Positions 17,956-27,270 are shown, numbered from the stretch's first letter. The stretch is DNA of 64,000 nt from CSP1-5 sp964558395 (GCA_964558395.1 CAZLDS010000012.1:1-64000); one strand, 5' to 3'. Notes: a model not told the origin generated them from the letters alone. A program made the numbers and translations.

Positions 17956-20805
17956 ATGGCCACGCTGAGGGTTCCAGTCGCGACGTATCGGCTGCAGTTC
18001 AACCGGGGCTTCCGCTTTGATGATGCCCGAGCGTTAGTTCCCTATCTCGAGTCGCTCGGCATCACGGATCTCTACGCGTCGCCCCTCTTTATGGCCCGTG
18101 CGGGAAGTACCCACGGGTATGACGTGACCGACCCGACGCAGCTCAACGCTGAGCTTGGCACAGCGGAGGAGTTCGAGTGGCTTATCCAGGAACTGAAGCG
18201 CTACAACATGGGACTTCTCCTGGACATCGTTCCGAATCACATGGCCGCGAGCCCCGAGAATGCCTGGTGGACCGATCTACTGGAGAATGGGCAGGGGTCC
18301 CACTATGCCCCATACTTCGACATCGACTGGCGGCCGGTCAACGGAGCCGTCGCGGATCGGGTCCTTCTTCCTATCCTCGGCGCCCCCTATGGCAGCACCT
18401 TGGAAAACCAAGAGCTGGTCGTGGGGCTTGATGAAGACGGCTTTTACGTTTGTTACTACGAGACGAGATTGCCCATTCAACCCAAGTCATACCGTTTAGT
18501 TCTTGCGCACCGCATCGACACCGTGAAGGCGACTCTCGGAAAATCCCACCCGGCGTTTCAGGCACTGGTCGACCTCATTGATACGATCCAGAGGCTGCCT
18601 GGGCGGCAAGCCAACCATTGGAGAAAGGCCGGACGGAGGCACGGGGACGAGGAAGGCGTCAAACAGCGACTCTGGCACCTCTACGTTTCCCATCCCGAGA
18701 TAAGGGCCTTTCTCGATGAAAATGTCAGAATTTTCAACGGCTCAAAGGAGGACCCGAATAGTTTTGATCTCTTGGACCAGCTACTCGGCGATCAGGCGTA
18801 CCGCCTGCGCTTCTGGCCGGTGGCGAGGGATCAGATGAATTATAGACGTTTCTTCGACATTAGCGATTTGGTCTGTATTCGGGTTGAAGACCCCCAAGTC
18901 TTCGAAGCGACACATAGCCTGATCGTGGAATTGGTTAAAGCGGGGAAGGTTACGGGATTGCGGGCCGATCACATTGACGGCCTGTACGACCCTTTGGCCT
19001 ACTTTCGAATGATCCAAAGCCGCATTGCGTCCTCCTCCGGCTTTTATGTCCTCGCCGAAAAGATCCTCGTCGGGGACGAGACATTACCCGAGGAGTGGCC
19101 GGTAGCTGGCACGACCGGCTATGAGTTTGCCAGGAGTGTTAATGGCGTTTTTGTGGATCCGAAAGGCATGAAGTCACTTGACAGAATCTACACCCGGTTC
19201 ACCGGGTCCTGGCTGAATTTCCCGGATGTCGTATATCAGCAAAAGAAGCGCGTCATGGAAGAGCTGTTTATGGGCGAGGTGCGCACGTTAACGCATAGGC
19301 TCCGTCTGTTGGCGGAACAAGACCGCCATGCGTGCGACTTACGGCCGCAGGCACTTTCACAGGCCCTCGTCGAGGTCACGGCGTGCCTACCTGTCTACCG
19401 CACCTATATTCGGGATTTTCACGTGCGTCCCCAGGATCGCACTTACATCGAACACGCTGTGCAGGAGGCAGAGCGACGCAATGCCACTCTCGGTACACCT
19501 GTCTTCGACTTTCTGCGACACGTCTTTCTGCTCGAGATTCCACCCTTCCTTGCTACCGAGCAAAAGGAAATGTGGCTTCGATTCGTACGCAGATGGCAGC
19601 AGTTCACGGGCCCGATCATGGCCAAGGGAGTCGAAGATACCTCACTATACCTGTATAACCGGCTGGTCTCCTTAAACGACGTCGGGGGTGATCCGGGTGC
19701 ACACCGGTCCTCCGTTGAAGCGTTCCATCGGCACAATGAAGCGAACCGAGCGCGGTGGCCGTACACCCTGAACACAACTTCCACGCACGATACGAAAAGA
19801 AGCGAGGATGTTCGCGCACGCATCAGTGTTCTTTCTGAGCTACCTCACGTGTGGGCAAACGGCCTCGGCCGATGGAGCCGGTGGAACCGAGCGAAGAAAC
19901 GGAGGGTGAACGGCAAACCGGTGCCGGATCCCAATGAAGAGATCCTCCTGTACCAGACGATGATCGGCGCGTGGCCGCTCCTGAGGGCCGAGGTGCCGGC
20001 ATTGAAGGAGCGTCTCAAGGCGTACGTGATTAAGGCAGCCAAAGAGGCGAAAGTCCACACGAGCTGGGTCGACCCCAATCCTGATTATGAGCATGCGATC
20101 GAAGCATTTGTGGATGCGATCTTAAAAGCATCGAGTCAGAATAAATTTCTAACGGACTTTCTCGAGTTTCAGAGGAGGACTGCCTTCTACGGGGCGTTCA
20201 ATGCCCTTGGTCAGGTATTGCTCAAGATCGGCTCTCCAGGCGTTCCCGATTTCTATCAGGGGACAGAGCTCTGGGACTTCAGCCTCGTTGATCCCGACAA
20301 CCGGCGTCCAGTGGACTTCAAGAAACGCATCCGGCTCTTGGACGATCTCCAGCGTCTCGACACCCAGGAACTCCTGCCCTTCGTCTCTGAACTGCTCGGG
20401 CGTTGGGAAGATGGCCAGATTAAACTTGTTGTCACCGCGAAGGCTTTGGAGTTTCGAAGAAACGAGAGCACCCTTTTTCTGGAAGGGGACTACCTCCCTC
20501 TGTACGCCTCGGGAAGGCTGGAGGAGAATGTGTGTGCTTTCGCCAGGCGCCAAGGGAGAAAGTGGGTTGCAGTGATCGCCCCGCGGCTGCTGACAAGACT
20601 GGTTCCCTCGGGCAGGCTTCCCCTCGGAGAGCGTGCCTGGGGTAGCGGTCGCCTCATCCTGCCGAAAGAGGCTCCTCGGAATTGGCAAGACGTCCTCACG
20701 GGGGAAACGGTACATGCCAGATCGGCACTTCGTAGAAAGTTTTTGCCTCTCAAGAGGGTATTTCAACATCTGCCCGTTGCCTTGCTTGACGGGCGGTTTG
20801 AATGA
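17956..20805 (+). CDS. treY: malto-oligosyltrehalose synthase
   Basis: A 949-residue GH13 enzyme that turns the reducing-end alpha-1,4 bond of a maltodextrin into the alpha,alpha-1,1 bond of trehalose. The N-terminus (VPVATYRLQFNRGFRFDDA) is the family signature, followed by YASPLFMARAGSTHGYDVTD, LDIVPNHMA and LRADHIDGLYDP with the nucleophile aspartate. The frame runs back to a TTG at 17926 inside glgX, but ATG 17956 has GGGGGAG seven bases upstream and gives the normal N-terminus. The length is usual for TreY. With TreZ it makes trehalose from glucan. Confidence 0.94.
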   Translation: MATLRVPVATYRLQFNRGFRFDDARALVPYLESLGITDLYASPLFMARAGSTHGYDVTDPTQLNAELGTAEEFEWLIQELKRYNMGLLLDIVPNHMAASPENAWWTDLLENGQGSHYAPYFDIDWRPVNGAVADRVLLPILGAPYGSTLENQELVVGLDEDGFYVCYYETRLPIQPKSYRLVLAHRIDTVKATLGKSHPAFQALVDLIDTIQRLPGRQANHWRKAGRRHGDEEGVKQRLWHLYVSHPEIRAFLDENVRIFNGSKEDPNSFDLLDQLLGDQAYRLRFWPVARDQMNYRRFFDISDLVCIRVEDPQVFEATHSLIVELVKAGKVTGLRADHIDGLYDPLAYFRMIQSRIASSSGFYVLAEKILVGDETLPEEWPVAGTTGYEFARSVNGVFVDPKGMKSLDRIYTRFTGSWLNFPDVVYQQKKRVMEELFMGEVRTLTHRLRLLAEQDRHACDLRPQALSQALVEVTACLPVYRTYIRDFHVRPQDRTYIEHAVQEAERRNATLGTPVFDFLRHVFLLEIPPFLATEQKEMWLRFVRRWQQFTGPIMAKGVEDTSLYLYNRLVSLNDVGGDPGAHRSSVEAFHRHNEANRARWPYTLNTTSTHDTKRSEDVRARISVLSELPHVWANGLGRWSRWNRAKKRRVNGKPVPDPNEEILLYQTMIGAWPLLRAEVPALKERLKAYVIKAAKEAKVHTSWVDPNPDYEHAIEAFVDAILKASSQNKFLTDFLEFQRRTAFYGAFNALGQVLLKIGSPGVPDFYQGTELWDFSLVDPDNRRPVDFKKRIRLLDDLQRLDTQELLPFVSELLGRWEDGQIKLVVTAKALEFRRNESTLFLEGDYLPLYASGRLEENVCAFARRQGRKWVAVIAPRLLTRLVPSGRLPLGERAWGSGRLILPKEAPRNWQDVLTGETVHARSALRRKFLPLKRVFQHLPVALLDGRFE

Positions 20806-20851
20806 GGTCATGAACGACACGAAAACCTCAGATCACGAGGGGGTTACCTAT

Positions 20852-22849
20852 ATGAGTGATCAAACGTGGGGAGGACGGGTCATCATTGAGGGTGTCAAGC
20901 CAGAGATTGACGGGGGACGTTTTCCGATCAAGCGGACGGTCGGGGAGAAAGTCTTCGTCGAGGCGGATATCTTCGCCGAAGGGCACGATGTCCTCTCGGG
21001 CGTCCTCCGGTATCGCCATGAGTCCGATGAGGCTTGGACTGAGACCCCACTCGAGTTCTTGGTCAATGACCGCTGGCGAGCGCCATTTCTCGTAAGGAAG
21101 CTCGGGCGGTACCTATATACCCTTGAGGCATGGGTAGATGAGTTCAAGACCTGGCGTCGCGGCTTGGAGAAGAAGGTCGAGGCAGGGCAGGATGTGGCCT
21201 TGGAACTCTTGGTCGGTGCAAAGTTGGTCGAGGAAGCAAGCGGGCGGGCGTCAGGCACCGATGCCAAGACACTCAAGGAGCGGGCCATCGTGTTGCGTTC
21301 GGATCGCCCCGCAGATCAAGCGGCACGAATCAGGCTCGCGCTGGCTCAGGAGTTGGCCCACCTGATGGATTTGTATCCTGACAGACGCCTTGCCACGAGC
21401 TATGAAAAGGAGCTTTCCGTGGTGGTCGATCGGGAACGGGCCCGCCACAGTACGTGGTACGAGATGTTCCCCCGCTCGTGCGCTCCCAAGCCGGGGGCCC
21501 ATGGCACGTTCAAAGACTGTGAGCAGCGGTTGCCTTACGTTGCGGGCATGGGCTTCGATGTTCTCTATTTGCCGCCTATCCATCCCATCGGCCGTACGCA
21601 CCGAAAGGGCAAGAATAACTCGCCTATTTGCGCCCCGGACGACGTGGGGAGTCCCTGGGCCATTGGGGCTGAGGAAGGGGGGCACAAGGCCGTTCATCCG
21701 CAACTCGGGACATTGGAGGACTTTCGCCGTTTCGTGGCCAAGGCGCATGAGCATGGCCTTGAGATCGCGCTCGACATCGCGTTCCAGTGCACCCCTGATC
21801 ACCCCTATGTCAAGAAACATCCGGAATGGTTCCGCTGGCGTCCCGACGGCACCGTGCAGTACGCTGAAAACCCGCCCAAGAAGTATGAGGATATTTACCC
21901 GCTCGAGTTTGAAACCGAGCACTGGCGTGAGTTATGGGCAGAGCTGAAGAGCGTCTTTCTCTTCTGGATCGATCAGGGTGTGTCTATCTTCCGGGTCGAT
22001 AATCCGCACACGAAACCCTTTCGATTCTGGGAATGGGTCATCGGCGAGATCAAAAGAGATCATCCGGAGGTCATCTTTCTCGCCGAAGCCTTTACCCGCC
22101 CCAAAATCATGTACGAGCTGGGCAAGCTGGGCTTCACGCAGTCATACACCTATTTCGCTTGGCGCCATACGAAGTGGGAATTCACGCAATATTTCACCGA
22201 ACTGACGCAAACAGAAGTCCGAGAGTACTATCGCCCAAACCTCTGGCCAAACACGCCGGACATTTTGACTGAGTATATGCAGTCGGGCGGGCGGCCTGCG
22301 TTCATAACTCGACTGGTTTTGGCAGCCACGCTGGGCGCGAGCTATGGAATCTACGGTCCGGCCTTCGAACTTTGCGAGAACCGTCCCCGGGAGCCAGGCA
22401 GTGAGGAATATCTCGATGCAGAGAAATACGAGATCAAACACTGGGATATCACACGGTCAGATAGCCTGCGAGAATTGATCACTCGGGTAAACCGGACCCG
22501 CCGGGACAATCCCGCGCTGCACAGCAATGAGGGCTTGCGGTTTCACCCCGTGGACAACGACCAACTGATCTGTTACAGCAAGAGCACGGAGGATCTGGCG
22601 AATCTCATCCTGGTCATCGTGAACCTGAGTCCCCACTACACGCATTCAGGGTGGGTCGATCTCGACCTCGATGCATTGGGCCTTGATCGCGAGCATCCCT
22701 ACCAGGTGCATGATCTTCTTACGGACGCCCGCTACCTCTGGCATGGCCCGCGCAATTATGTAGAACTTAATCCGCAGGTCATTTCCGCCCATATCTTCCA
22801 CGTCCGCCATCGGATCCGCACCGAACGCGACTTCGATTACTACTTGTAG
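20852..22849 (+). CDS. glgE: alpha-1,4-glucan:maltose-1-phosphate maltosyltransferase
   Basis: A 665-residue GH13_3 enzyme that extends alpha-1,4-glucan by maltosyl units from maltose-1-phosphate. Signature sequences: DGGRFPIKRTVGE at the N-terminus, PRSCAPKPGAHGTFKD, DVLYLPPIHPIGRTHRKGKNN, nucleophile D383 in FRVDNPHTKPFRFWEW, acid/base E412 in FLAEAFTRPKIM and D470 in NTPDILTEY. The open frame extends far upstream through treY; ATG 20852 is chosen because GAGGGGG stands eight bases before it, while ATG 20810 has no well-spaced site. It closes the trehalose/maltose-1-phosphate block that begins with treS-mak. Confidence 0.95.
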   Translation: MSDQTWGGRVIIEGVKPEIDGGRFPIKRTVGEKVFVEADIFAEGHDVLSGVLRYRHESDEAWTETPLEFLVNDRWRAPFLVRKLGRYLYTLEAWVDEFKTWRRGLEKKVEAGQDVALELLVGAKLVEEASGRASGTDAKTLKERAIVLRSDRPADQAARIRLALAQELAHLMDLYPDRRLATSYEKELSVVVDRERARHSTWYEMFPRSCAPKPGAHGTFKDCEQRLPYVAGMGFDVLYLPPIHPIGRTHRKGKNNSPICAPDDVGSPWAIGAEEGGHKAVHPQLGTLEDFRRFVAKAHEHGLEIALDIAFQCTPDHPYVKKHPEWFRWRPDGTVQYAENPPKKYEDIYPLEFETEHWRELWAELKSVFLFWIDQGVSIFRVDNPHTKPFRFWEWVIGEIKRDHPEVIFLAEAFTRPKIMYELGKLGFTQSYTYFAWRHTKWEFTQYFTELTQTEVREYYRPNLWPNTPDILTEYMQSGGRPAFITRLVLAATLGASYGIYGPAFELCENRPREPGSEEYLDAEKYEIKHWDITRSDSLRELITRVNRTRRDNPALHSNEGLRFHPVDNDQLICYSKSTEDLANLILVIVNLSPHYTHSGWVDLDLDALGLDREHPYQVHDLLTDARYLWHGPRNYVELNPQVISAHIFHVRHRIRTERDFDYYL

Positions 22850-22899
22850 GCGTGGTGGTGCCTCACCGAATCGAAAGGCGCGCCAGCCCTTGCGACTTC

Positions 22900-23277
22900 T
22901 TAGGGTGCGCTCCAGATGACCTTGCCAGCCTTGTTGAACAGCTTGAGGTATGGTGCATCAACATCATTCACGCCCAAGAGTACCCGTATNNNNNNNNNNN
23001 NNNNNNNNNNNNNNNNNNNNNNNNNNNNNNNNNNNNNNNNNNNNNNNNNNNNNNNNNNNNNNNNNNNNNNNNNNNNNNNNNNNNNNNNNCCGTATAGCGT
23101 CAGTATCGGGTCGTCCAGCACGGCAATGGTCACGCGCGTCTTTCCGTTCGGACCATCCAAGCCCAGATATGCCCCCGAGCTTATCGTCATGAGTTCAGCG
23201 CGTTTCCTCCCTTCCCAATCTCTGAGGACGAATTTCTCTGCATCAACTACCCTCCCCGTCGCCTGCCCCATCAGCAC
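22900..23277 (-). CDS. hypothetical protein, VIWSAP-ending family, interrupted by the assembly gap
   Basis: Two pieces of one gene flank 100 N. The 5' piece reads VVDAEKFVLRDWEGRKRAEL and later VAVLDDPILTLY; the 3' piece reads RVLLGVNDVDAP and ends KAGKVIWSAP. The same pattern, with a transmembrane N-terminus, occurs in the protein at 59578-60000, which ends GNVIWSAP, so the two are paralogues. The function is unknown; the repeats of short beta-like segments (A-L-x-x-D-x-x-G-x-x-R) look structural. Upstream residues in frame (PAVLIAAGVLMGQ) resemble the end of a membrane helix, but no good start precedes them, so the start at GTG 23277 is uncertain. It lies 11 bases after the frameshift-corrected end of the upstream deaminase gene. 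The coordinates across the gap are nominal. Confidence 0.55.
   Translation of the reverse strand: MLMGQATGRVVDAEKFVLRDWEGRKRAELMTISSGAYLGLDGPNGKTRVTIAVLDDPILTLYXXXXXXXXXXXXXXXXXXXXXXXXXXXXXXXXXXIRVLLGVNDVDAPYLKLFNKAGKVIWSAP
22990..23089. other. assembly gap of 100 N
   Basis: Exactly 100 undetermined bases, the usual scaffold placeholder, so the true length is unknown. The bases on both sides share the hexamer ccgtat. Confidence 0.99.
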
Positions 23278-23710
23278 CCCGGCGGCGATCAGAACTGCCG
23301 GTACATCTCTTCCGGCTCAACAGGCACCGACCGCCAGGTATACGTTGGGCCGGCATGTTCCTTGCCCATGCGGCGATATCCCTCTGGTACGCTCCGTAGA
23401 CGAGGCCCGAGATCTTGATCCACACGCAAGCCCCCAGGCACATTGGGCACGGAGCGTGGGTGGTATACAGGACCGCGCCCGGCTTCAGATGCCGGTGTCC
23501 CTCCCTCATCGCAGCTTTCCTGAGGCAGTTGAGTTCCGCATGCCCGGTCGGGTCGCGGTACGTGATGACCTTGTTGCCCGAGGCAGTGACGATCTTGCCG
23601 TCCCTGACGAGGACAGCGCCAAACGCGTAGTCGCCCCGCTCTCTGGACTCGTTGGCAATCCGGATTGCCTCTCTCATCCACTTCGGATCGGGATGATCAG
23701 GGGGCAACAT
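23243..23710 (-). CDS. nucleoside/cytidine deaminase family protein, C-terminus probably frameshifted
   Basis: A zinc-dependent deaminase of the CDA fold. Zinc and catalytic motifs are intact: GHAELNCLRKA (His ligand and catalytic Glu) and HAPCPMCLGACVW (two Cys ligands). It is most like guanine deaminase/tRNA-adenosine deaminase-type proteins; the substrate is not known. After about residue 120 the frame turns arginine-rich and unlike a protein, whereas the frame shifted by one base reads TYTWRSVPVEPEEMYRQF and stops at 23289. One base is therefore probably missing near 23345, and the true protein would span about 23289-23710. The defect lies about 250 bases from the assembly gap, so a consensus error is plausible. 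Confidence 0.75.
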   Translation of the reverse strand: MLPPDHPDPKWMREAIRIANESRERGDYAFGAVLVRDGKIVTASGNKVITYRDPTGHAELNCLRKAAMREGHRHLKPGAVLYTTHAPCPMCLGACVWIKISGLVYGAYQRDIAAWARNMPAQRIPGGRCLLSRKRCTGSSDRRRGADGAGDGEGS

Positions 23711-24062
23711 TCTCCTTCTCCCGGGCTATCCGCCCTTGTGTGATCCAGAGTCTCAGTCCATGTTGGGTGGTTCCCACCCATGGCGAGAGAGCACGGCCTC
23801 ATCGACTCTTTTCCGGTGCAGGATTGCCAAAACCCTCCTCCCGCCCTGCTAAACCATGCGCGACGCGACGGGACGCCTGGGGTTCCCAGTGTTTTCAATT
23901 AGTTATCCGCTCCCGCCCTTCTTATTCCCTTATCACAGGTCTTGCAGTCCCCGTAATTTATTGACCAAAACCTAGTAACTTTACGGGTTGTCGGAGGAAA
24001 CATCTTAGTGGTAGCCTTTCGTGTTCGAGAATTGGCAATCCTCCACCAATAGGGAACGGCAG
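23711..24062. other. intergenic region between divergent genes
   Basis: About 350 bases between the deaminase (minus) and the START-like gene (plus). The right half is AT-rich compared with the surroundings, as expected of a promoter region. I see no gene or RNA in it. Confidence 0.4.
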
Positions 24063-24800
24063 ATGCAATCTCGCGGCAGACTGAAGTTCTTCTTTGTGAC
24101 TTTTGTGCTCGCCTCTGCCGTATCTTTTGCCGAGACTCGATCGAGCCCCCCCATCCAGATCCAGACGCCCGAAGGGGATTCCACATGGGAACGCGTCGCG
24201 AAAGAGGACGGAATCGCGGTCTTCTTGCGGGAAAAGGAAGGAAGCGACCTCGTGGAGGCCATTGGGGAAGGGACGATTGATGCCCCTCCGTGTCGGGTAT
24301 TTCAAGTCCTTACGGATTCGGATCACGCTGTCGAGTTTATGCCCTATCTCGAAGCCAGGATTATCAAGCATGACACCGGCGATGCGGAATACGTCTGCGA
24401 ATACCTGGACTTTCCCTGGCCCATCTGGGACCGTTTCCTCCAATTGCGGATCATCGAAGTTCCGAATTACCGCGGGAACCAGAGCGAGTATCTCATACAC
24501 TGGCACAAGGACGACACTTATGCCTGTACGGTAGGCGAATTAAAGGAAGCGTATGAGGATGCGAACCCCCACGCCATCGTCCCCCCTGTGAACGACGGAT
24601 ACTGGCATCTCCTCCCGCAGGACGGAGGACGAAAGACGGTGGCGTATTATTACAACTTCACGGACCCCGGAGGAACGATGCCGCACTGGGTGAATAACTC
24701 TTTCATTGATTATGCGATCCTGAAATTATTTCGCGCGGTACGCGAACGAGCCAGCAAGTCGGACCTGTATCCTCCCTGCCGCCCAAGCTCTGGCCGCTGA
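24063..24800 (+). CDS. exported START/SRPBCC-like lipid-binding protein
   Basis: A 245-residue protein. ATG 24063 gives a clean signal peptide: basic MQSRGRLK, hydrophobic FFFVTFVLASAVSF, then a cleavage region near AET. The mature part resembles START domains: WERVAKEDGIAVFLREKEGS, FQVLTDSDHAVEFMPYL, CEYLDFPWPIWDRFLQL and VAYYYNFTDPGGTMPHWVNN, the last being the usual START ending before the C-terminal helix. START proteins bind lipids in a hydrophobic cavity. Its ligand is unknown; a sphingolipid-type locus lies 3 kb away, which may be coincidence. The frame opens at 24021, but those extra residues would spoil the signal peptide. Confidence 0.75.
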   Translation: MQSRGRLKFFFVTFVLASAVSFAETRSSPPIQIQTPEGDSTWERVAKEDGIAVFLREKEGSDLVEAIGEGTIDAPPCRVFQVLTDSDHAVEFMPYLEARIIKHDTGDAEYVCEYLDFPWPIWDRFLQLRIIEVPNYRGNQSEYLIHWHKDDTYACTVGELKEAYEDANPHAIVPPVNDGYWHLLPQDGGRKTVAYYYNFTDPGGTMPHWVNNSFIDYAILKLFRAVRERASKSDLYPPCRPSSGR

Positions 24801-24818
24801 TTCGCCAAGGGGTGTCCC

Positions 24819-25796
24819 TTATCCCCTCGACTCCTCTGCCTGAAGATATGCTACGTAGGCCTGCACACCCTCCTCAAGCGGGCGGAAAGGTCGGGTGAAT
24901 CCGCTGCGCCGGAGTTTCTCGACCTTGGCCTGGGTGAAGTACTGATAGCGTTCCCGCAGGTCCTCGGGCATGGCGATGTACTCAATGTCTGGTTCCCTCC
25001 CCAGCGCCGCGAAGACAGCCTGACCGAGATCGGCGAAGGTCCGAGCCTGACCCGTTCCCACGTTGTACATTCCGTTCGGCGCCTTTCCTGAGACGGGGGT
25101 CTGCAGCAGATGCAGCGTCGCCTCGACGGCGTCGTTCACATACACGAAATCACGCTGCTGCCCACCATCGGCGTAGCCGTCCTTGTGAGACTTAAAAAGC
25201 TTAACCTTACCAGTCTCCCGGATTTGGTGGTAGGCGTGGAACACCACGGAGGCCATGCGGCCCTTGTGGGCTTCGTGCGGCCCGTACACGTTGAAGTATT
25301 TTAGGCCAGCCCAGCGCGGCGGTGTGTCAGTTTGTTGTAGCGCCCAACAATCGAAAAGCTGCTTCGACTTGCCGTACAGGTTGAGGGGTATGAGGGCGCA
25401 CGGATCGGCTTCATCGTCGTATCCTCGAGACCCGTCGCCGTAAGTCGCGGCGCTCGACGCGTAGACAAGGGGCTTCCCCGCGCGGGTACACCACTGCCAT
25501 AGCATCCGTGTATAGTCGGTGTTCAGGGCCATCACGGTGGCCCGGTCGCTCACGGTCGTATCGGTGCACGCGCCTTCGTGGATAATCACCTCCACGCCTC
25601 TACCCTCGTCAGCGAGCCACCGACCGAGATCATCCTTATCCAAACGAGCATGGATCTGCAATGTGTCCAGGTACGGGCGAGCCTTGGGCGCATCGCGGAA
25701 GGAATCGACCGCGACGATGTCCGAGCGGCCACGCGCATTGAGGGTCGCAACAACGTTGGAACCGATGAAGCCGGCGGCACCCGTGACGACAATCAT
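24819..25796 (-). CDS. hldD: ADP-L-glycero-D-manno-heptose-6-epimerase
   Basis: A 325-residue short-chain dehydrogenase of the extended type. It has the NAD(P)-binding GAAGFIGSNV at the N-terminus, VIIHEGACTDTTV (typical of HldD/RfaD), the catalytic YGKSK, FNVYGPHEAHKGRMASV and QQRDFVYVNDAV. HldD epimerises ADP-D-glycero-heptose to ADP-L-glycero-heptose for the LPS inner core, so the organism probably has an outer membrane with LPS. It stands alone, divergent from ccr and converging on the START-like gene. Confidence 0.93.
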   Translation of the reverse strand: MIVVTGAAGFIGSNVVATLNARGRSDIVAVDSFRDAPKARPYLDTLQIHARLDKDDLGRWLADEGRGVEVIIHEGACTDTTVSDRATVMALNTDYTRMLWQWCTRAGKPLVYASSAATYGDGSRGYDDEADPCALIPLNLYGKSKQLFDCWALQQTDTPPRWAGLKYFNVYGPHEAHKGRMASVVFHAYHQIRETGKVKLFKSHKDGYADGGQQRDFVYVNDAVEATLHLLQTPVSGKAPNGMYNVGTGQARTFADLGQAVFAALGREPDIEYIAMPEDLRERYQYFTQAKVEKLRRSGFTRPFRPLEEGVQAYVAYLQAEESRG

Positions 25797-26019
25797 TTAG
25801 CGCAGACTCCGTCAACGATCGGATTAGGGGGAATGTACCAAAAAGACGCAATTTTAGTCAAGATCCGGTCACACGATCCTCCGGCCGGGGCCCTTGCAAT
25901 CCGACACCCCGTATGGTAGCCTTGCAGCCTCTTTGCCCGGCCGGGGTCGAGATGTCGTCCTGTAGTGACGCGTATGTCCGATCGCGAGGAGTCATGCTCA
26001 ATTCATGGGAGGTCGCGTC

Positions 26020-27270
26020 ATGGCTGAGAAGGACCTATACGCTGTCGGAGAAATTCCCCCCCTAGGATTTGTCCCCAAGAAAATGCATGCATACGTGATC
26101 CATCCGGAGCTTCATGGCCCCCCGTTACAAGCCATGAAGCCCGAAATCATCGACGTCCCCGACATCCGTCCCGACGAAGTCTTGGTCCATGTAATGAGCG
26201 CAGGGGTCAACTACAACGGGGTCTGGGCGTCCCTGGGGAAGCCGGCCTCGCCGATGAAGTTTCACAAACAGCCATTTCATATTGCAGGCAGTGATGCGGC
26301 CGGCGTGATTTGGAAGCTGGGCAGCGCCGTGAACAGTGCCGCATACCCCTGGAAGGTTGGGGACGAGGTTGTCGTCCACTGCGGCGTGACCTGTGGCCAA
26401 TGCCACAACTGTAACGGGGGCGACCCCATGCTCTGCCGCGAGCAAAAGATCTGGGGGTACGAAACACCCTACGGGTCTTTTGCCCAATTTACCAAGGTCC
26501 AGGTCCAACAGGTAGTCCCCAAACCCTCCAATCTGACATGGGAAGAGTCTGGCTGCTACATGTTGGTCCTCGCCACGGCCTGGCGGATGCTGTACGGTCA
26601 TCCCCCCCACACCCTACAGCCCGGCATGAATGTCCTGGTGTGGGGCGGGTCCGGCGGCTTGGGGGCCATGGCCATTCAAATCTGTCGCGCCGCAGGAGCC
26701 AATGCCGTTGCGGTCGTCTCGAGTGACGAGCGCGGGAAATGGTGTCTTGATTACGGCGCCAAGGGATACATCAATCGAAAAAACTTCAACTGTTGGGGAC
26801 AGCTCCCCCCAGTATCTGATCAGGAAGCCTACGGTTCCTACCTAAAGGAACTGCGGAAGTTTGGTCAGGCCATCTGGGACATCACCGGCAAGGGGGTTGA
26901 CCCTGATATTGTCTTTGAGCATCCGGGCGAGCAGACGTTTCCGGTGAGCTGCTTCGTGGCGCGTCGCGGCGGCCTAGTAGTCTTCTGCGCGGGGACGACC
27001 GGGTTTAATCTGACCTTTGACGCCTCATACGTCTGGATGCGCCAGAAGCGTATTCAGGGGTCCCACTTTGCCACGATGTACCAAGCCGATACGGCCAATC
27101 ATGCCGTGATGAACGGACGCATCAGGCCCGCCATGTCAACGGTGTTCGAATGGGAACGTATTCCCGAAGCCCACGATCTCATGATGAACAACCTTCATCC
27201 CTCGGGAAACATGGCCTTGATGGTGCAGGCGCCGAGGCGGGGCTTGAAGACGCTCGCGGAAATGAGTTAA
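26020..27270 (+). CDS. ccr: crotonyl-CoA carboxylase/reductase
   Basis: A 416-residue medium-chain reductase of the enoyl-thioester reductase/carboxylase group. Ccr reduces crotonyl-CoA with NADPH while adding CO2 to give ethylmalonyl-CoA, either in the ethylmalonyl-CoA pathway or as an extender-unit supply. Matching segments: EVLVHVMSAGVNYNGVWA (with the Asn of the CO2 site), CGVTCGQCHNCNGGDPM, KIWGYETPYGSFAQF (with the Glu of the CO2 site), the nucleotide motif VWGGSGGLGAMA, and QGSHFATMYQAD with the histidine. ATG 26020 has GGGAGGT six bases upstream, whereas ATG 26005 lacks a site. A cupin gene follows. No other pathway gene is nearby. Confidence 0.9.
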   Translation: MAEKDLYAVGEIPPLGFVPKKMHAYVIHPELHGPPLQAMKPEIIDVPDIRPDEVLVHVMSAGVNYNGVWASLGKPASPMKFHKQPFHIAGSDAAGVIWKLGSAVNSAAYPWKVGDEVVVHCGVTCGQCHNCNGGDPMLCREQKIWGYETPYGSFAQFTKVQVQQVVPKPSNLTWEESGCYMLVLATAWRMLYGHPPHTLQPGMNVLVWGGSGGLGAMAIQICRAAGANAVAVVSSDERGKWCLDYGAKGYINRKNFNCWGQLPPVSDQEAYGSYLKELRKFGQAIWDITGKGVDPDIVFEHPGEQTFPVSCFVARRGGLVVFCAGTTGFNLTFDASYVWMRQKRIQGSHFATMYQADTANHAVMNGRIRPAMSTVFEWERIPEAHDLMMNNLHPSGNMALMVQAPRRGLKTLAEMS

